DNA of 20,198 nt from a virus. Within the stretch, counting starts at the first letter, position 1. Each line of letters opens with the position of its first letter. Shown piece after piece: positions 13,959-19,982 of the stretch. Where the stretch lies: the IMG/VR virus record IMGVR_UViG_3300048818_000024, positions 1-20,198 of that record; one strand, written 5' to 3'. The translations under genes were made by a program, and so were the position numbers. The notes under the pieces are model-generated. The model was given only the letters and a program-made list of their open reading frames with translations, had not been told where the DNA came from and did not search any database.

Positions 13959-14282
13959 TTAGACTAATCTTCCCGGGGAATATCGGCATTTAGAAAAGTC
14001 CACAAATTTTCTTTTGGGAGTACCATTAGGAGAAAATGTGGCTCTATCTGGTACGGAATTCTGCATACGTCCTAATACTCCATGGAGGAAAGCATCTGGT
14101 GGTCTGGTTATCCCAAGTTTAATTGGGTCACCAATTGCGGGTGGAGAACTTAAGTATATGTGTAATTGTTTTTGCCCACATTCCGGACAAGGTTGTTTCT
14201 CAGGAAGTAAATAATCTTCCATGTGTAATTTTGTTTCTATTATAACATTACATTCAGAACACAAGTATTCATAGTATGGCAT
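13959..14282 (-). CDS. FmdB-like zinc-ribbon protein, the only minus-strand gene
   Basis: Starting at the ATG at 14282, the 107-residue product begins MPYYEYLCSECNVIIETKLH and has a second pair CPECG at about 32-36. An MPxYEYxCxxC start with a downstream CPxC is the signature of the FmdB putative regulatory family. The C-terminal 65 residues are polar with Pro, Gly and Arg and probably disordered. It runs opposite to all neighbours and has its own late-type octamer 5 bases before the ATG. The + strand frame through the same bases has no supporting features. The function of FmdB proteins in phages is unknown. Confidence 0.8.
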   Translation of the reverse strand: MPYYEYLCSECNVIIETKLHMEDYLLPEKQPCPECGQKQLHIYLSSPPAIGDPIKLGITRPPDAFLHGVLGRMQNSVPDRATFSPNGTPKRKFVDFSKCRYSPGRLV

Positions 14283-14287
14283 ATAAG

Positions 14288-14295
14288 TATTTATA
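14288..14295 (-). promoter_or_regulatory. T4-type late promoter octamer TATAAATA for the FmdB-like gene
   Basis: On the minus strand TATAAATA (14295 down to 14288) is followed by five bases (CTTAT) and the ATG at 14282, exactly the spacing found at 5456-5469. It lies back to back with the + strand -35 hexamer at 14297, giving divergent promoters in a 50-base space. Confidence 0.6.
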
Positions 14296-14296
14296 C

Positions 14297-14325
14297 TTGA
14301 CATTCCCCGAAATTTCTACTATACT
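14297..14325 (+). promoter_or_regulatory. sigma70-like promoter (TTGACA-17-TATACT)
   Basis: It has TTGACA at 14297-14302, a 17-base spacer and TATACT at 14320-14325. The expected start gives a leader of about a dozen bases with GAGAG before the ATG at 14345. Confidence 0.75.
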
Positions 14326-14344
14326 TAAATAGTGAGAGAAAATT

Positions 14345-15517
14345 ATGCCTAGAGGCCGTCCGAAGAAACAACGTATTATAATTCCCAAAGAAGGTGAAGA
14401 AATTTCAAAGAAGGCTTTGAAAAATTCTCTTGCCGTTTTTTGGGGATGCGAACCTGTTTTTAAACCTTTAAATCCTTTGCTCAAAGGTAATGAAGCAAAA
14501 TTGGAATATCAATCCGCTTTAGGTAAAGCGTTTAATTGGTATAACGCGATGACCGAAGAAAAAAATAGGAAAACGTTTATCATTGATTATACTGAAAAGA
14601 ATTTCCCAGAATTACTAAAAAACATCAATCACATTTCTCCTGATTTATTTGTTTGTGGAGAAGGACATGCATTATCTATTTGCGCTCGATTAATCCTGCG
14701 TGGATGGCCAGTTGATGACAAGCATATCCAAAATTTGGAAAAGTGTATTAGGAATTGGTCAAAGGTATCAGTTTCGACCGATGATTTGTTTACCGAAAAA
14801 ACAGTAATCCGGGATCATAAAGTTTCCGAATGTATTGGAGTTGTAAATGGAATGCTTGATGATTTTGGATATACCAAGAAACATTTTCCTGATAATAGTA
14901 TGGCAGATGCCGTATTGAAACTTGGTATTACTAATAATCAAAAAACTAAAATCCACGAACACTTTTCTAATTTGATTGTGGAACTTAAACAGGCAATCGA
15001 TGGAAAGAATTCAGATATTAAGGAATCTTATGAAGGTGTTTCTAAAATCATTTTAAAGAAAATGTATGAATGGTTAATTGGTGCGCCATCAGAGGAACTT
15101 CTTAAGACAGTTAGAAAAACAAGAAAACCGAGAACATTAAAACGGAAAACTCCAGCACAACTTCTAAAGTTATTTGTTTACCAAAAATCCGATGATGAAT
15201 TAAAAATGGGATCTACTGATCCGGAAGATATTATCGGTGCTCAACAGCTTTGGGTTTTCAATACTAAGACCCGCAAACTTGGGGTATATTATGCAGTTGA
15301 TGAAAAGGGCCTAACTGTTTCCCGGAAATCAATTGATAATTATAATGAAAAAACCAGTTTTTGTAAGAAACTCCGAAAACCAAAAGAGATTCTTCCCAAG
15401 GTTGCTGAATATGGTAAGGTTGCATTACGGCATCTTATGGATGAAATTCGAGCAAAGAGTGCTCCTATGAGAAGCCGAATTTGTGATACGGTACTTCTTT
15501 TGAGGACGGTGAAATGA
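14345..15517 (+). CDS. AT-hook-containing conserved phage protein (390 residues)
   Basis: The N-terminus PRGRPKK (2-8) is an AT-hook-like DNA minor-groove motif. The middle (about 40-245) is helical with no catalytic motif. A basic linker, KTRKPRTLKRKTP (about 258-270), leads to a C-terminal domain with EDIIGAQQLWVFNTKTRKLG, then VYYAVD. The layout (basic linker, then an LWVFNTKTRKLGVY block) resembles conserved hypothetical proteins of T4-like phages, but I know of no assigned function. A DNA-associated role fits the two basic motifs. It has its own strong promoter with a GAGAG ribosome site, so it probably heads an operon of small genes reaching to about 17331. Confidence 0.75.
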   Translation: MPRGRPKKQRIIIPKEGEEISKKALKNSLAVFWGCEPVFKPLNPLLKGNEAKLEYQSALGKAFNWYNAMTEEKNRKTFIIDYTEKNFPELLKNINHISPDLFVCGEGHALSICARLILRGWPVDDKHIQNLEKCIRNWSKVSVSTDDLFTEKTVIRDHKVSECIGVVNGMLDDFGYTKKHFPDNSMADAVLKLGITNNQKTKIHEHFSNLIVELKQAIDGKNSDIKESYEGVSKIILKKMYEWLIGAPSEELLKTVRKTRKPRTLKRKTPAQLLKLFVYQKSDDELKMGSTDPEDIIGAQQLWVFNTKTRKLGVYYAVDEKGLTVSRKSIDNYNEKTSFCKKLRKPKEILPKVAEYGKVALRHLMDEIRAKSAPMRSRICDTVLLLRTVK

Positions 15518-15780
15518 TTACAAATCATATATACAGGAAACCACCTGAATGTCCTGAGGATGCCAGTCCTTATGGTCTTAGTCAGCACGAATGGATAATA
15601 AACGAAGACCATAAGGTTTCAGTAAAGGAAGAATGGATCCAATATATGATAAATTATTACCGTAAAGCGATTGTAGGTTTTCCTGATACTTGTTATCGGA
15701 AATGGGCCGAACATAAAATAGACGGAGCTCTTGAAGGTTTGGGAGATTATTTTAGTAGGAGTCATTATGAAAAGGAATAA
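15514..15780 (+). CDS. Unknown protein (88 residues)
   Basis: It overlaps the AT-hook gene stop by ATGA. The product starts MITNHIYRKPPECPEDASPY and continues with Trp-, Tyr- and charge-rich helices (EEWIQYMINYYRKAI; CYRKWAEHKIDGALEGLGDY). No motif or family is recognised. It overlaps the next gene by 14 bases. Confidence 0.65.
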   Translation: MITNHIYRKPPECPEDASPYGLSQHEWIINEDHKVSVKEEWIQYMINYYRKAIVGFPDTCYRKWAEHKIDGALEGLGDYFSRSHYEKE

Positions 15781-15988
15781 ACCAGTAGTATTTTGTAAAA
15801 CCAAAATGCTTTGTCCTGGTGGTTGTGGTGCTAAATTTGCTATTTCTGGTCTTGCGTATTGTCGTGACCGTGTTTTGGTTGATTATGAATGCCCTGGATG
15901 TGGTATGGATTGGGAATATAATGCTGTTGCTTTTTTATTAGATATATTAGGAATAGGATGGTCAGAGGCTAACTGGTATGAATCATGA
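15767..15988 (+). CDS. Small zinc-binding protein (73 residues)
   Basis: The ATG at 15767 is preceded by TAGGAG at ideal spacing, better than an in-frame earlier TTG. Two Cys pairs, CPGGC (16-20) and CPGC (42-45), with strands between, make a zinc ribbon likely. A short acidic, aromatic tail follows (LDILGIGWSEANWYES). The function is unknown. It overlaps the following gene by 11 bases. Confidence 0.7.
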   Translation: MKRNKPVVFCKTKMLCPGGCGAKFAISGLAYCRDRVLVDYECPGCGMDWEYNAVAFLLDILGIGWSEANWYES

Positions 15989-16160
15989 ACTTTTAGATAA
16001 CAATATTTTAGATTGGGAGGATACGTGTCTTATTTGTCATGATCGTTTAGACCAAGATGGTATATGTCCAAATGGATGTTTTGAAGATGATTATTTAGAT
16101 GACGTTATTCCTGGAAGAGATTATACAGATGATTGTATCAATGAATGGGATGATGAATGA
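15978..16160 (+). CDS. Very acidic small zinc-binding protein (60 residues)
   Basis: The protein has CLICHDR and CPNGC (about 17-34), four Cys residues and a His for a zinc site. It is unusually acidic: about a third of residues are Asp or Glu, including FEDDYLDDV and INEWDDE. Such acidity in a small phage protein recalls DNA mimics or inhibitors of host nucleic-acid-binding proteins, but there is no direct evidence. It overlaps both neighbours (11 and 4 bases). Confidence 0.7.
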   Translation: MNHELLDNNILDWEDTCLICHDRLDQDGICPNGCFEDDYLDDVIPGRDYTDDCINEWDDE

Positions 16161-16378
16161 CTGGGAAAACATTAATAATTTCCCCCGAAGAATCTTCCGT
16201 AGGGGTTGTTCGTGGAAGAATGATACCTCATAATAAAGGTAATATTGTTTATTTAGAAATTGATCCAGAAAAAGCCAACCATGATGTTTTAGCCACAGAA
16301 GCAAAAGGATTTTGGTTATTATATAAAAAGAAAGAAATACATACAGATGATGAAATACCTGAACCAATTATATCATAA
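16157..16378 (+). CDS. Unknown small protein (73 residues)
   Basis: It is coupled to the previous stop by ATGA. The product is beta-rich (LIISPEESSVGVVRGRMIPH; GNIVYLEIDPEK) and acidic at the end (HTDDEIPEPIIS). No family is recognised. It overlaps the next gene by up to 32 bases, depending on which of two adjacent ATGs is used. Confidence 0.6.
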   Translation: MTGKTLIISPEESSVGVVRGRMIPHNKGNIVYLEIDPEKANHDVLATEAKGFWLLYKKKEIHTDDEIPEPIIS

Positions 16379-16832
16379 GATCTTTAAACGGAAATCTCCA
16401 GTTGGACCATTAATTCATATCCAACCTTTGGGTGCACCAACATGGCATAGGGATGAAGATCCTACAGAAAATAGAATTATTATATCTGAACCTAATCCAG
16501 AAGCCTATGAAAAACTGGTTAGAGTTCAAGGTGAAGTGATTGAACCTTTACCAACTGATACGGCGGAAGATATTGTTTCCTTTATGAGTTGTGCTGCTTG
16601 CGACCATGAATATCCCCGAGTAATTGTATATCCCATTGAAAGTGAATTAAGAACTAAAGTGTTGGAACTTCTTAAAGCTAAACATATTGTTATTGTAGAT
16701 GGTATAGAAACCGAACAAACTTTATATCCGATGTATGAATATCTCTCCGCAAATGTGGTTGGCGATGATAATTTAAATTCCAAAACGATCATCTATAAGT
16801 ATCGAAAATCACATGAATCCAAGTCCATATAA
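16347..16832 (+). CDS. Unknown protein (161 residues)
   Basis: Two adjacent ATGs (16347, 16350) start the frame. It begins with a basic segment (KYLNQLYHKIFKRKSPVG), then a Pro-rich stretch with PTWHRDEDPTE, and a C-terminal alternating strand and helix part (RVIVYPIESELRTKVLELLK; HIVIVDGIETEQ) that suggests a small alpha/beta domain. A single CAAC lies near 82-85. No catalytic motif is recognised. The end overlaps the DUF1643 gene by 20 bases. Confidence 0.65.
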   Translation: MMKYLNQLYHKIFKRKSPVGPLIHIQPLGAPTWHRDEDPTENRIIISEPNPEAYEKLVRVQGEVIEPLPTDTAEDIVSFMSCAACDHEYPRVIVYPIESELRTKVLELLKAKHIVIVDGIETEQTLYPMYEYLSANVVGDDNLNSKTIIYKYRKSHESKSI

Positions 16833-17331
16833 TATCTTTGAAAGTAATGGAGAACAATCTTCAGTAATTTTTTCCAAAGATAGATTATACCGTTATTCCT
16901 TATCCTGGAAAACGGGGATACCTGGAGATAAGAAATTGGTATGGTTGATGCTCAATCCATCTACAGCAGATGCCTTTAAATTGGACCCAACATTAACCAG
17001 ATGTTTGTATCGTAGTTGCCACCACAAAGCAAATGAAATGATTATTATTAATTTATTTGCTTTTCGGTCTCCTTATCCTAAGGATCTTTATACTGTGGGG
17101 GATCCCATTGGTAAAGATAATGATTATTATATTGATAAAATACTGTCATTTTATAACACTTCTTTAGTTTGTGCTTGGGGCAGTCACGCTTTAGTGAAAC
17201 AACGCGGCCACGACGTTCTAATGCGTAATACGAGCATATCTAAATTGTGTCTGGGTGTCACAAAAGACGGCCAGCCTAAACATCCTTTGCATGTTGCGTA
17301 TTCACAAGACTTAATTCCATTTGACATTTAA
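16813..17331 (+). CDS. DUF1643 domain protein (172 residues)
   Basis: It matches the DUF1643 pattern closely: LMLNPSTADAFKLDPTLTRC (46-65), IIINLFAFRSPYPKDL, then VGDPIGKDND, CAWGSHALV, and the final CLGVTKDGQPKHPLHV. The family is widespread in phages and bacteria and its members are small alpha/beta proteins. Its activity is not known to me; a nucleotide- or nucleic-acid-related role has only been supposed. The complete set of blocks shows that it is intact. Its last codons hold the TTGACA of the next promoter. Confidence 0.9.
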   Translation: MNPSPYNIFESNGEQSSVIFSKDRLYRYSLSWKTGIPGDKKLVWLMLNPSTADAFKLDPTLTRCLYRSCHHKANEMIIINLFAFRSPYPKDLYTVGDPIGKDNDYYIDKILSFYNTSLVCAWGSHALVKQRGHDVLMRNTSISKLCLGVTKDGQPKHPLHVAYSQDLIPFDI

Positions 17332-17349
17332 TAAGAGATATGATATAAT
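17321..17349 (+). promoter_or_regulatory. Consensus sigma70-like promoter (TTGACA-17-TATAAT)
   Basis: It has a perfect TTGACA at 17321-17326, a 17-base spacer and a perfect TATAAT at 17344-17349. It lies in the end of the DUF1643 gene. Seven bases then precede the GTG at 17357, the probable first codon of the RNase H gene, so that message may be leaderless. Confidence 0.8.
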
Positions 17350-17356
17350 AATAGAT

Positions 17357-18280
17357 GTGATACTTATAGACTATAATCAAATTGCGATTTCCAATCTGTT
17401 TGCAAATATTGGCGCATTTCATGAAACAAAACCGCAAACGACTCTTCCGGATAAGAAAGAACACTCTGATTTCCCGGGGCAACCTGGCGATAAAACCAAA
17501 ATAAACGAAGATTTAATCCGACATATGGTATTAAATAGCCTCCGATATTATAAAATGAAATTCGGAGAAAAATATGGAAATTTAATCATATGTTGTGATA
17601 GTAACCATTATTGGCGAAAAGATGTATTCCCTTATTATAAATCCAATCGGAAGAAAAATCGGGATAATTCTGGTTTAGATTGGAATTTAATTTTCAATTC
17701 CCTAAATAAAATCCGTGATGAAATTGATATATTTTTACCTTATCGTGTAATTGATATACCTAATACAGAAGCCGATGATTCAATTGGTGTAATTGCCAAA
17801 AGAGAACATACAGCCGAAAAGGTTCTCATTCTTTCCGGAGATAAGGATTTCCCCCAATTACAGAAATATCCTAATATCGAACAATATGCTCCTGTTCAAA
17901 AGCATTTTATTAAGACCGATAATCCTATTGAATTTCTCCGGGAACATATTATGTTAGGAGATTATGGCGATGGAGTTCCTAATTTCTTATCTGATGCTGA
18001 TACCTTTGTAAATAAGGATAAGCGGCAAGTTTCTATTAGAAAAGATAATTTAGCCCGGTGGGTAAAAGAATCCAATCCTTTAAATTTTTGTACTGGTAAA
18101 ATGTTGAACGGATATGCCCGCAATAAACAGTTAATTGATTTAGAATTTATCCCAAAAAATATACAAGGCAATATTATCGAAGAATGGGAAAAGCCATATG
18201 CGGAATCTCGTAAGGGTTTGTGGGATTATTTTGTGGCACATAAATTAGCCACTTTGATGGATAAAATTGGTGAATTTTAA
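17357..18280 (+). CDS. rnh: RNase H / 5'-3' exonuclease, T4 Rnh type (FEN family)
   Basis: The 307-residue product is near T4 RNase H (305). In T4 this enzyme removes RNA primers and some adjacent DNA from lagging strands. Metal-binding acids are at Asp5 (LIDYNQIAIS), Asp81 and Asp89 (CCDSNHYWRKD), Glu138/Asp140/Asp141 (TEADDS) and Asp162/Asp164 (SGDKDF). The ending LWDYFVAHKLATLMDKIGEF parallels the T4 end. I chose GTG 17357: it falls 8 bases after the -10, and the next residues match the first core strand. A TTG at 17321 lies in the -35 box and is rejected. With the gp61 primase it forms part of the lagging-strand set. Confidence 0.93.
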   Translation: MILIDYNQIAISNLFANIGAFHETKPQTTLPDKKEHSDFPGQPGDKTKINEDLIRHMVLNSLRYYKMKFGEKYGNLIICCDSNHYWRKDVFPYYKSNRKKNRDNSGLDWNLIFNSLNKIRDEIDIFLPYRVIDIPNTEADDSIGVIAKREHTAEKVLILSGDKDFPQLQKYPNIEQYAPVQKHFIKTDNPIEFLREHIMLGDYGDGVPNFLSDADTFVNKDKRQVSIRKDNLARWVKESNPLNFCTGKMLNGYARNKQLIDLEFIPKNIQGNIIEEWEKPYAESRKGLWDYFVAHKLATLMDKIGEF

Positions 18281-18720
18281 TGAAAAGTGTAAAGGAACTT
18301 ATGAGTATAAAGATTATTCCAGAAATTTTGGATGAAGTTGCCGCATGTAAAACGGAAGATGAAATTAAAACCGTCCTACGAAAAAACAACAGTCCTGCGA
18401 TCCGATTGATGTTCCAATATGTATGGGATCCTCGGTCCGTATTTTCTATTACCGAATTACCCCCCTACAAACCAGATCCTGGTCCTATTGGTATATCTCC
18501 ATCTTCTTTATTCTATGAAATGAAACGGTTCTATGTTCTTTTGGAATCTAAAAATCTTCCATTAAAAAAGAAACGAGAAATTTTAGGGCAAATTTTAGAA
18601 TCAATTCATCCATCTGAAGCTGAATTGGTTGGTAAAATCCTTAAACATGATTTGGGTATTCCTTTGCTAACACCAGAATTGGTCAGAGACACATTATTTC
18701 CTCAAAAACCTCAAGTATAA
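18280..18720 (+). CDS. DUF6433-like phage protein (146 residues)
   Basis: It starts one base into the stop of the RNase H gene (TAATG). It is helical throughout: EILDEVAACKTEDEIKTVLR, then SPAIRLMFQYVWDPRSV, YKPDPGPIGISPSSL, and a long C-terminal helical half (SIHPSEAELVGKILKHDL). The sequence of helices, a central Pro-rich loop with 'DP', and the E-A-E-L block match the DUF6433 pattern as I remember it in T4-like phages. The C-terminal block also resembles the N-terminal helical domain of ATP-dependent DNA ligases, which suggests nucleic-acid contact. The function is unknown. Confidence 0.65.
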   Translation: MKSVKELMSIKIIPEILDEVAACKTEDEIKTVLRKNNSPAIRLMFQYVWDPRSVFSITELPPYKPDPGPIGISPSSLFYEMKRFYVLLESKNLPLKKKREILGQILESIHPSEAELVGKILKHDLGIPLLTPELVRDTLFPQKPQV

Positions 18721-18723
18721 ATA
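18716..18723 (+). promoter_or_regulatory. T4-type late promoter octamer TATAAATA
   Basis: An exact TATAAATA overlaps the stop of the DUF6433-like gene. It is followed by GAGGG as ribosome-binding site and the GTG at 18741, giving a leader of about a dozen bases. Confidence 0.6.
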
Positions 18724-18740
18724 GTAACTGAGGGTATATC

Positions 18741-19154
18741 GTGCTTCCTATCTTGAGTAAAATTCATGAGCCTGGCACATATTACCCAACAATCAAAGAT
18801 ATTCGGAAATGGCATGCTATTTTAAATGAGTTGATATTTGATGGCAAAATCCCCAAATTTTATGATATTGAAATAAAAAGATTTCAGGGACAATATGCGG
18901 CGTGTGTTCCACACATAAAAATGAAACCACCATATGACAGGTGTGTAAAATTACAAATTGATCCTAAATTTCGTAATTTTAAATTGTTTCTGGCAATTTT
19001 GGTACATGAAATGATCCATTGTCACGAATGGATAAATTATGGGAAAATGACACACGGAAAGAAATCATTTTTTATGTGGAAAGAAAAATTAGCAGAACAT
19101 AATATACCTTTGAGAGAACGATACCATAAAAAATTTCTTGACATCCCCATGTAA
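18741..19154 (+). CDS. SprT-like zinc metalloprotease-fold protein
   Basis: This 137-residue protein carries HEMIHCHEW (89-97), the HExxH zinc motif with Glu90 as catalytic base, and a third His in the following MTHGKKSFF (His105). This arrangement is that of SprT/Spartan-like domains, which in cells cut proteins crosslinked to DNA. Homologues in T4-like phages are mostly of this single-domain size. GTG is the start, preceded by GAGGG and, further up, a late promoter octamer. The last codons contain the TTGACA of the next promoter. Activity on DNA-protein crosslinks is inferred from the family. Confidence 0.85.
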   Translation: MLPILSKIHEPGTYYPTIKDIRKWHAILNELIFDGKIPKFYDIEIKRFQGQYAACVPHIKMKPPYDRCVKLQIDPKFRNFKLFLAILVHEMIHCHEWINYGKMTHGKKSFFMWKEKLAEHNIPLRERYHKKFLDIPM

Positions 19155-19188
19155 AATTGATATACTTAATATTATGACGAAACAAACA
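19128..19188 (+). repeat. 61-bp promoter/start repeat, copy 1
   Basis: It matches 19922-19982 at 58 of 61 bases without gaps. The repeat covers an A/T-rich lead-in, the TTGACA and TATACT hexamers, the space to the ATG and the first five codons (MTKQT). The three differences are adjacent, in the spacer. It starts within the end of the SprT-like gene. Confidence 0.85.
19138..19166 (+). promoter_or_regulatory. sigma70-like promoter (TTGACA-17-TATACT), copy 1
   Basis: It has TTGACA at 19138-19143, a 17-base spacer and TATACT at 19161-19166. Seven bases (TAATATT) separate it from the ATG at 19174, so transcription should start at or beside that codon. Confidence 0.8.
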
Positions 19189-19391
19189 CAAATTAAACTT
19201 GCAAATCTAATATTGATGATAGGTTTTTATTTCCTGTTTTTGAATATGTAGATTTCCTTGTTGCCCGAGAGAGGCGAAAGATTTTTACTGATATTGGACA
19301 TGTAAATCATAAATATCATTATGGTTCAACTCCTAAAAAATGTTACGATTTAAGGAAATCATTCAAAGAAGTGAAATATATTCCAGCATAA
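19174..19391 (+). pseudogene. Frameshifted copy of the small gene that starts at 19968
   Basis: The first frame gives MTKQTQIKLANLI and soon stops. The -1 frame continues IDDRFLFPVFEYVDFLVARE, then RRKIFTDIGHVNHKYHYG and further, to TAA 19389-19391. From PVFEYVD on, it matches the gene at 19968 in about 30 of 39 positions. It also lacks about 9 codons present there near the N-terminus. One extra base, for instance an A in the AAA of GCAAATC, would restore a ~73-residue protein. It could be a decaying duplicate, or intact with a sequencing error. Confidence 0.75.
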
Positions 19392-19396
19392 ATATA

Positions 19397-19500
19397 TGTG
19401 GGTCGTTCATATGTAGGACGGCGCAGGAACAGCGTTATGCCAGAGCGATGAGCCTTCCAAGTGGTGACACTATTGGGGTAGTCGGACACATGGCCCCACA
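19397..19500 (+). ncRNA. Candidate structured RNA element, GC-rich island
   Basis: These 104 bases are clearly richer in G and C than the surrounding DNA and have no good reading frame. TGTGGG (19397-19402) can pair with CCCACA (19495-19500) to close the element. Inside, GGACGGC can pair with GCCTTCC (one mismatch), and CCAAGTG with CACTATTGG forms a hairpin with a GTGA (GNRA) loop. These last two share a couple of bases, so they compete or are trimmed. A CATAAATA, one base off the late octamer, lies just upstream (19387-19394). I do not recognise it as a known RNA class or tRNA. Confidence 0.4.
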
Positions 19501-19514
19501 AATTAAGGTATATT

Positions 19515-19682
19515 ATGGAAAATTTAATTACAATAAGTCTTACAGAGGAAGAAATTAATTTAATAAAACATTGTTTGAATTTATGGATGTTAAGGTTCTT
19601 TGATAAGAAGGTAATTCCATATCAACCCAAAGAACCAACATATATTGAATACAAGATTAATAAGGCATTACGGGAACAATAA
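19515..19682 (+). CDS. Small unknown protein (55 residues)
   Basis: The ATG is preceded by AAGG at 6-7 bases. The product is MENLITISLTEEEINLIKHC, then LNLWMLRFFDKKVIPYQPKE and a charged end. Its 'S-L-T-E-E-E-I-N-L-I' start is a helix-cap pattern common in small phage regulators, but no family is recognised. The TAA is followed at once by the next ATG. Another frame through the same region (19340-19558) has no such support. Confidence 0.65.
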   Translation: MENLITISLTEEEINLIKHCLNLWMLRFFDKKVIPYQPKEPTYIEYKINKALREQ

Positions 19683-19820
19683 ATGCTGGCTTATATATTT
19701 CCCAGTATACAGATTTTACTGTGTTTTGGCGCCTCTATTGTATATTGGCACCTGGGCAATTACAGGAAAATGATTTATTGGTTTGCGGCTGCGGTAATAA
19801 CGGCATCGATAACATTTTAA
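19683..19820 (+). CDS. Tiny membrane protein with two likely spans (45 residues)
   Basis: It begins directly after the previous stop (TAA ATG). Two hydrophobic segments, YIFPSIQILLCFGASIVYW (4-22) and MIYWFAAAVITASITF (30-45), are separated by a short polar loop, HLGNYRK, with positive charges. This gives a two-span hairpin in the inner membrane. The small size recalls lysis-inhibition or exclusion peptides, but no function is shown. A tRNA gene follows 1 base after its stop. Confidence 0.65.
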   Translation: MLAYIFPSIQILLCFGASIVYWHLGNYRKMIYWFAAAVITASITF

Positions 19821-19821
19821 A

Positions 19822-19902
19822 CGGGGTATGGGCCAGTCTGGTTTAAGCCGCCTGCTTTGGGAGCAGGACACTTCGTAGGTTCGAATCCTACTGCCCCGAC
19901 CA
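19822..19902 (+). tRNA. tRNA-Pro (anticodon UGG), CCA encoded
   Basis: A full cloverleaf is visible. The acceptor stem is CGGGGTA (19822-19828) with TGCCCCG (19892-19898). The D arm is GGC/GCC. The anticodon stem is CCTGC/GCAGG with loop TTTGGGA and anticodon TGG at 19858-19860, followed by G as in other tRNA-Pro. The T stem is GTAGG/CCTAC with loop TTCGAAT, then ACCA. The variable region has 7 bases, slightly longer than usual, and the D loop is also long. It is the only tRNA in the window and reads CCA, and CCG by wobble. Confidence 0.93.
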
Positions 19903-19921
19903 TTTACGTGAATCTCACAAG

Positions 19922-19982
19922 AAAAAATTTCTTGACATCCCACAGTAAAATTGATATACTTAATATTATGACGAAACAAACA
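19922..19982 (+). repeat. 61-bp promoter/start repeat, copy 2
   Basis: This is the second copy of the repeat at 19128-19188, 794 bases away. Its left end is part of a small hairpin CAAGAAA-AAA-TTTCTTG (19918-19934) that covers the start of the -35 hexamer. The two copies flank the frameshifted gene, the GC-rich element, two tiny genes and the tRNA. Confidence 0.85.
19932..19960 (+). promoter_or_regulatory. sigma70-like promoter (TTGACA-17-TATACT), copy 2
   Basis: It has TTGACA at 19932-19937, a 17-base spacer and TATACT at 19955-19960, then TAATATT and the ATG at 19968, with the same geometry as copy 1. Confidence 0.8.

Noticed and set aside
14014-14214. A + strand open frame opposite the FmdB-like gene
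   Set aside because: It is an antisense shadow. The minus-strand product has the MPxYEYxCxxC and CPxC signature, while the + strand product has nothing recognisable.
17321-17356. TTG start of the RNase H gene 12 codons upstream
   Set aside because: That TTG is the first base triplet of the -35 hexamer TTGACA, so it would not be in the mRNA. The family's first core strand begins right after the GTG at 17357.
19403-19460. Possible glutamine (glnA-type) riboswitch, because of CGTTCA followed by GGACGG
   Set aside because: Only short words agree. The conserved AAGTAGG and the closing GAAGGAACGC are missing, and the neighbouring gene has no link to nitrogen metabolism.
19340-19558. A 72-codon open frame across the GC-rich element
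   Set aside because: It begins inside the frameshifted gene, spans a region that folds well as RNA, has no ribosome site, and overlaps the better-supported gene at 19515 in another frame.
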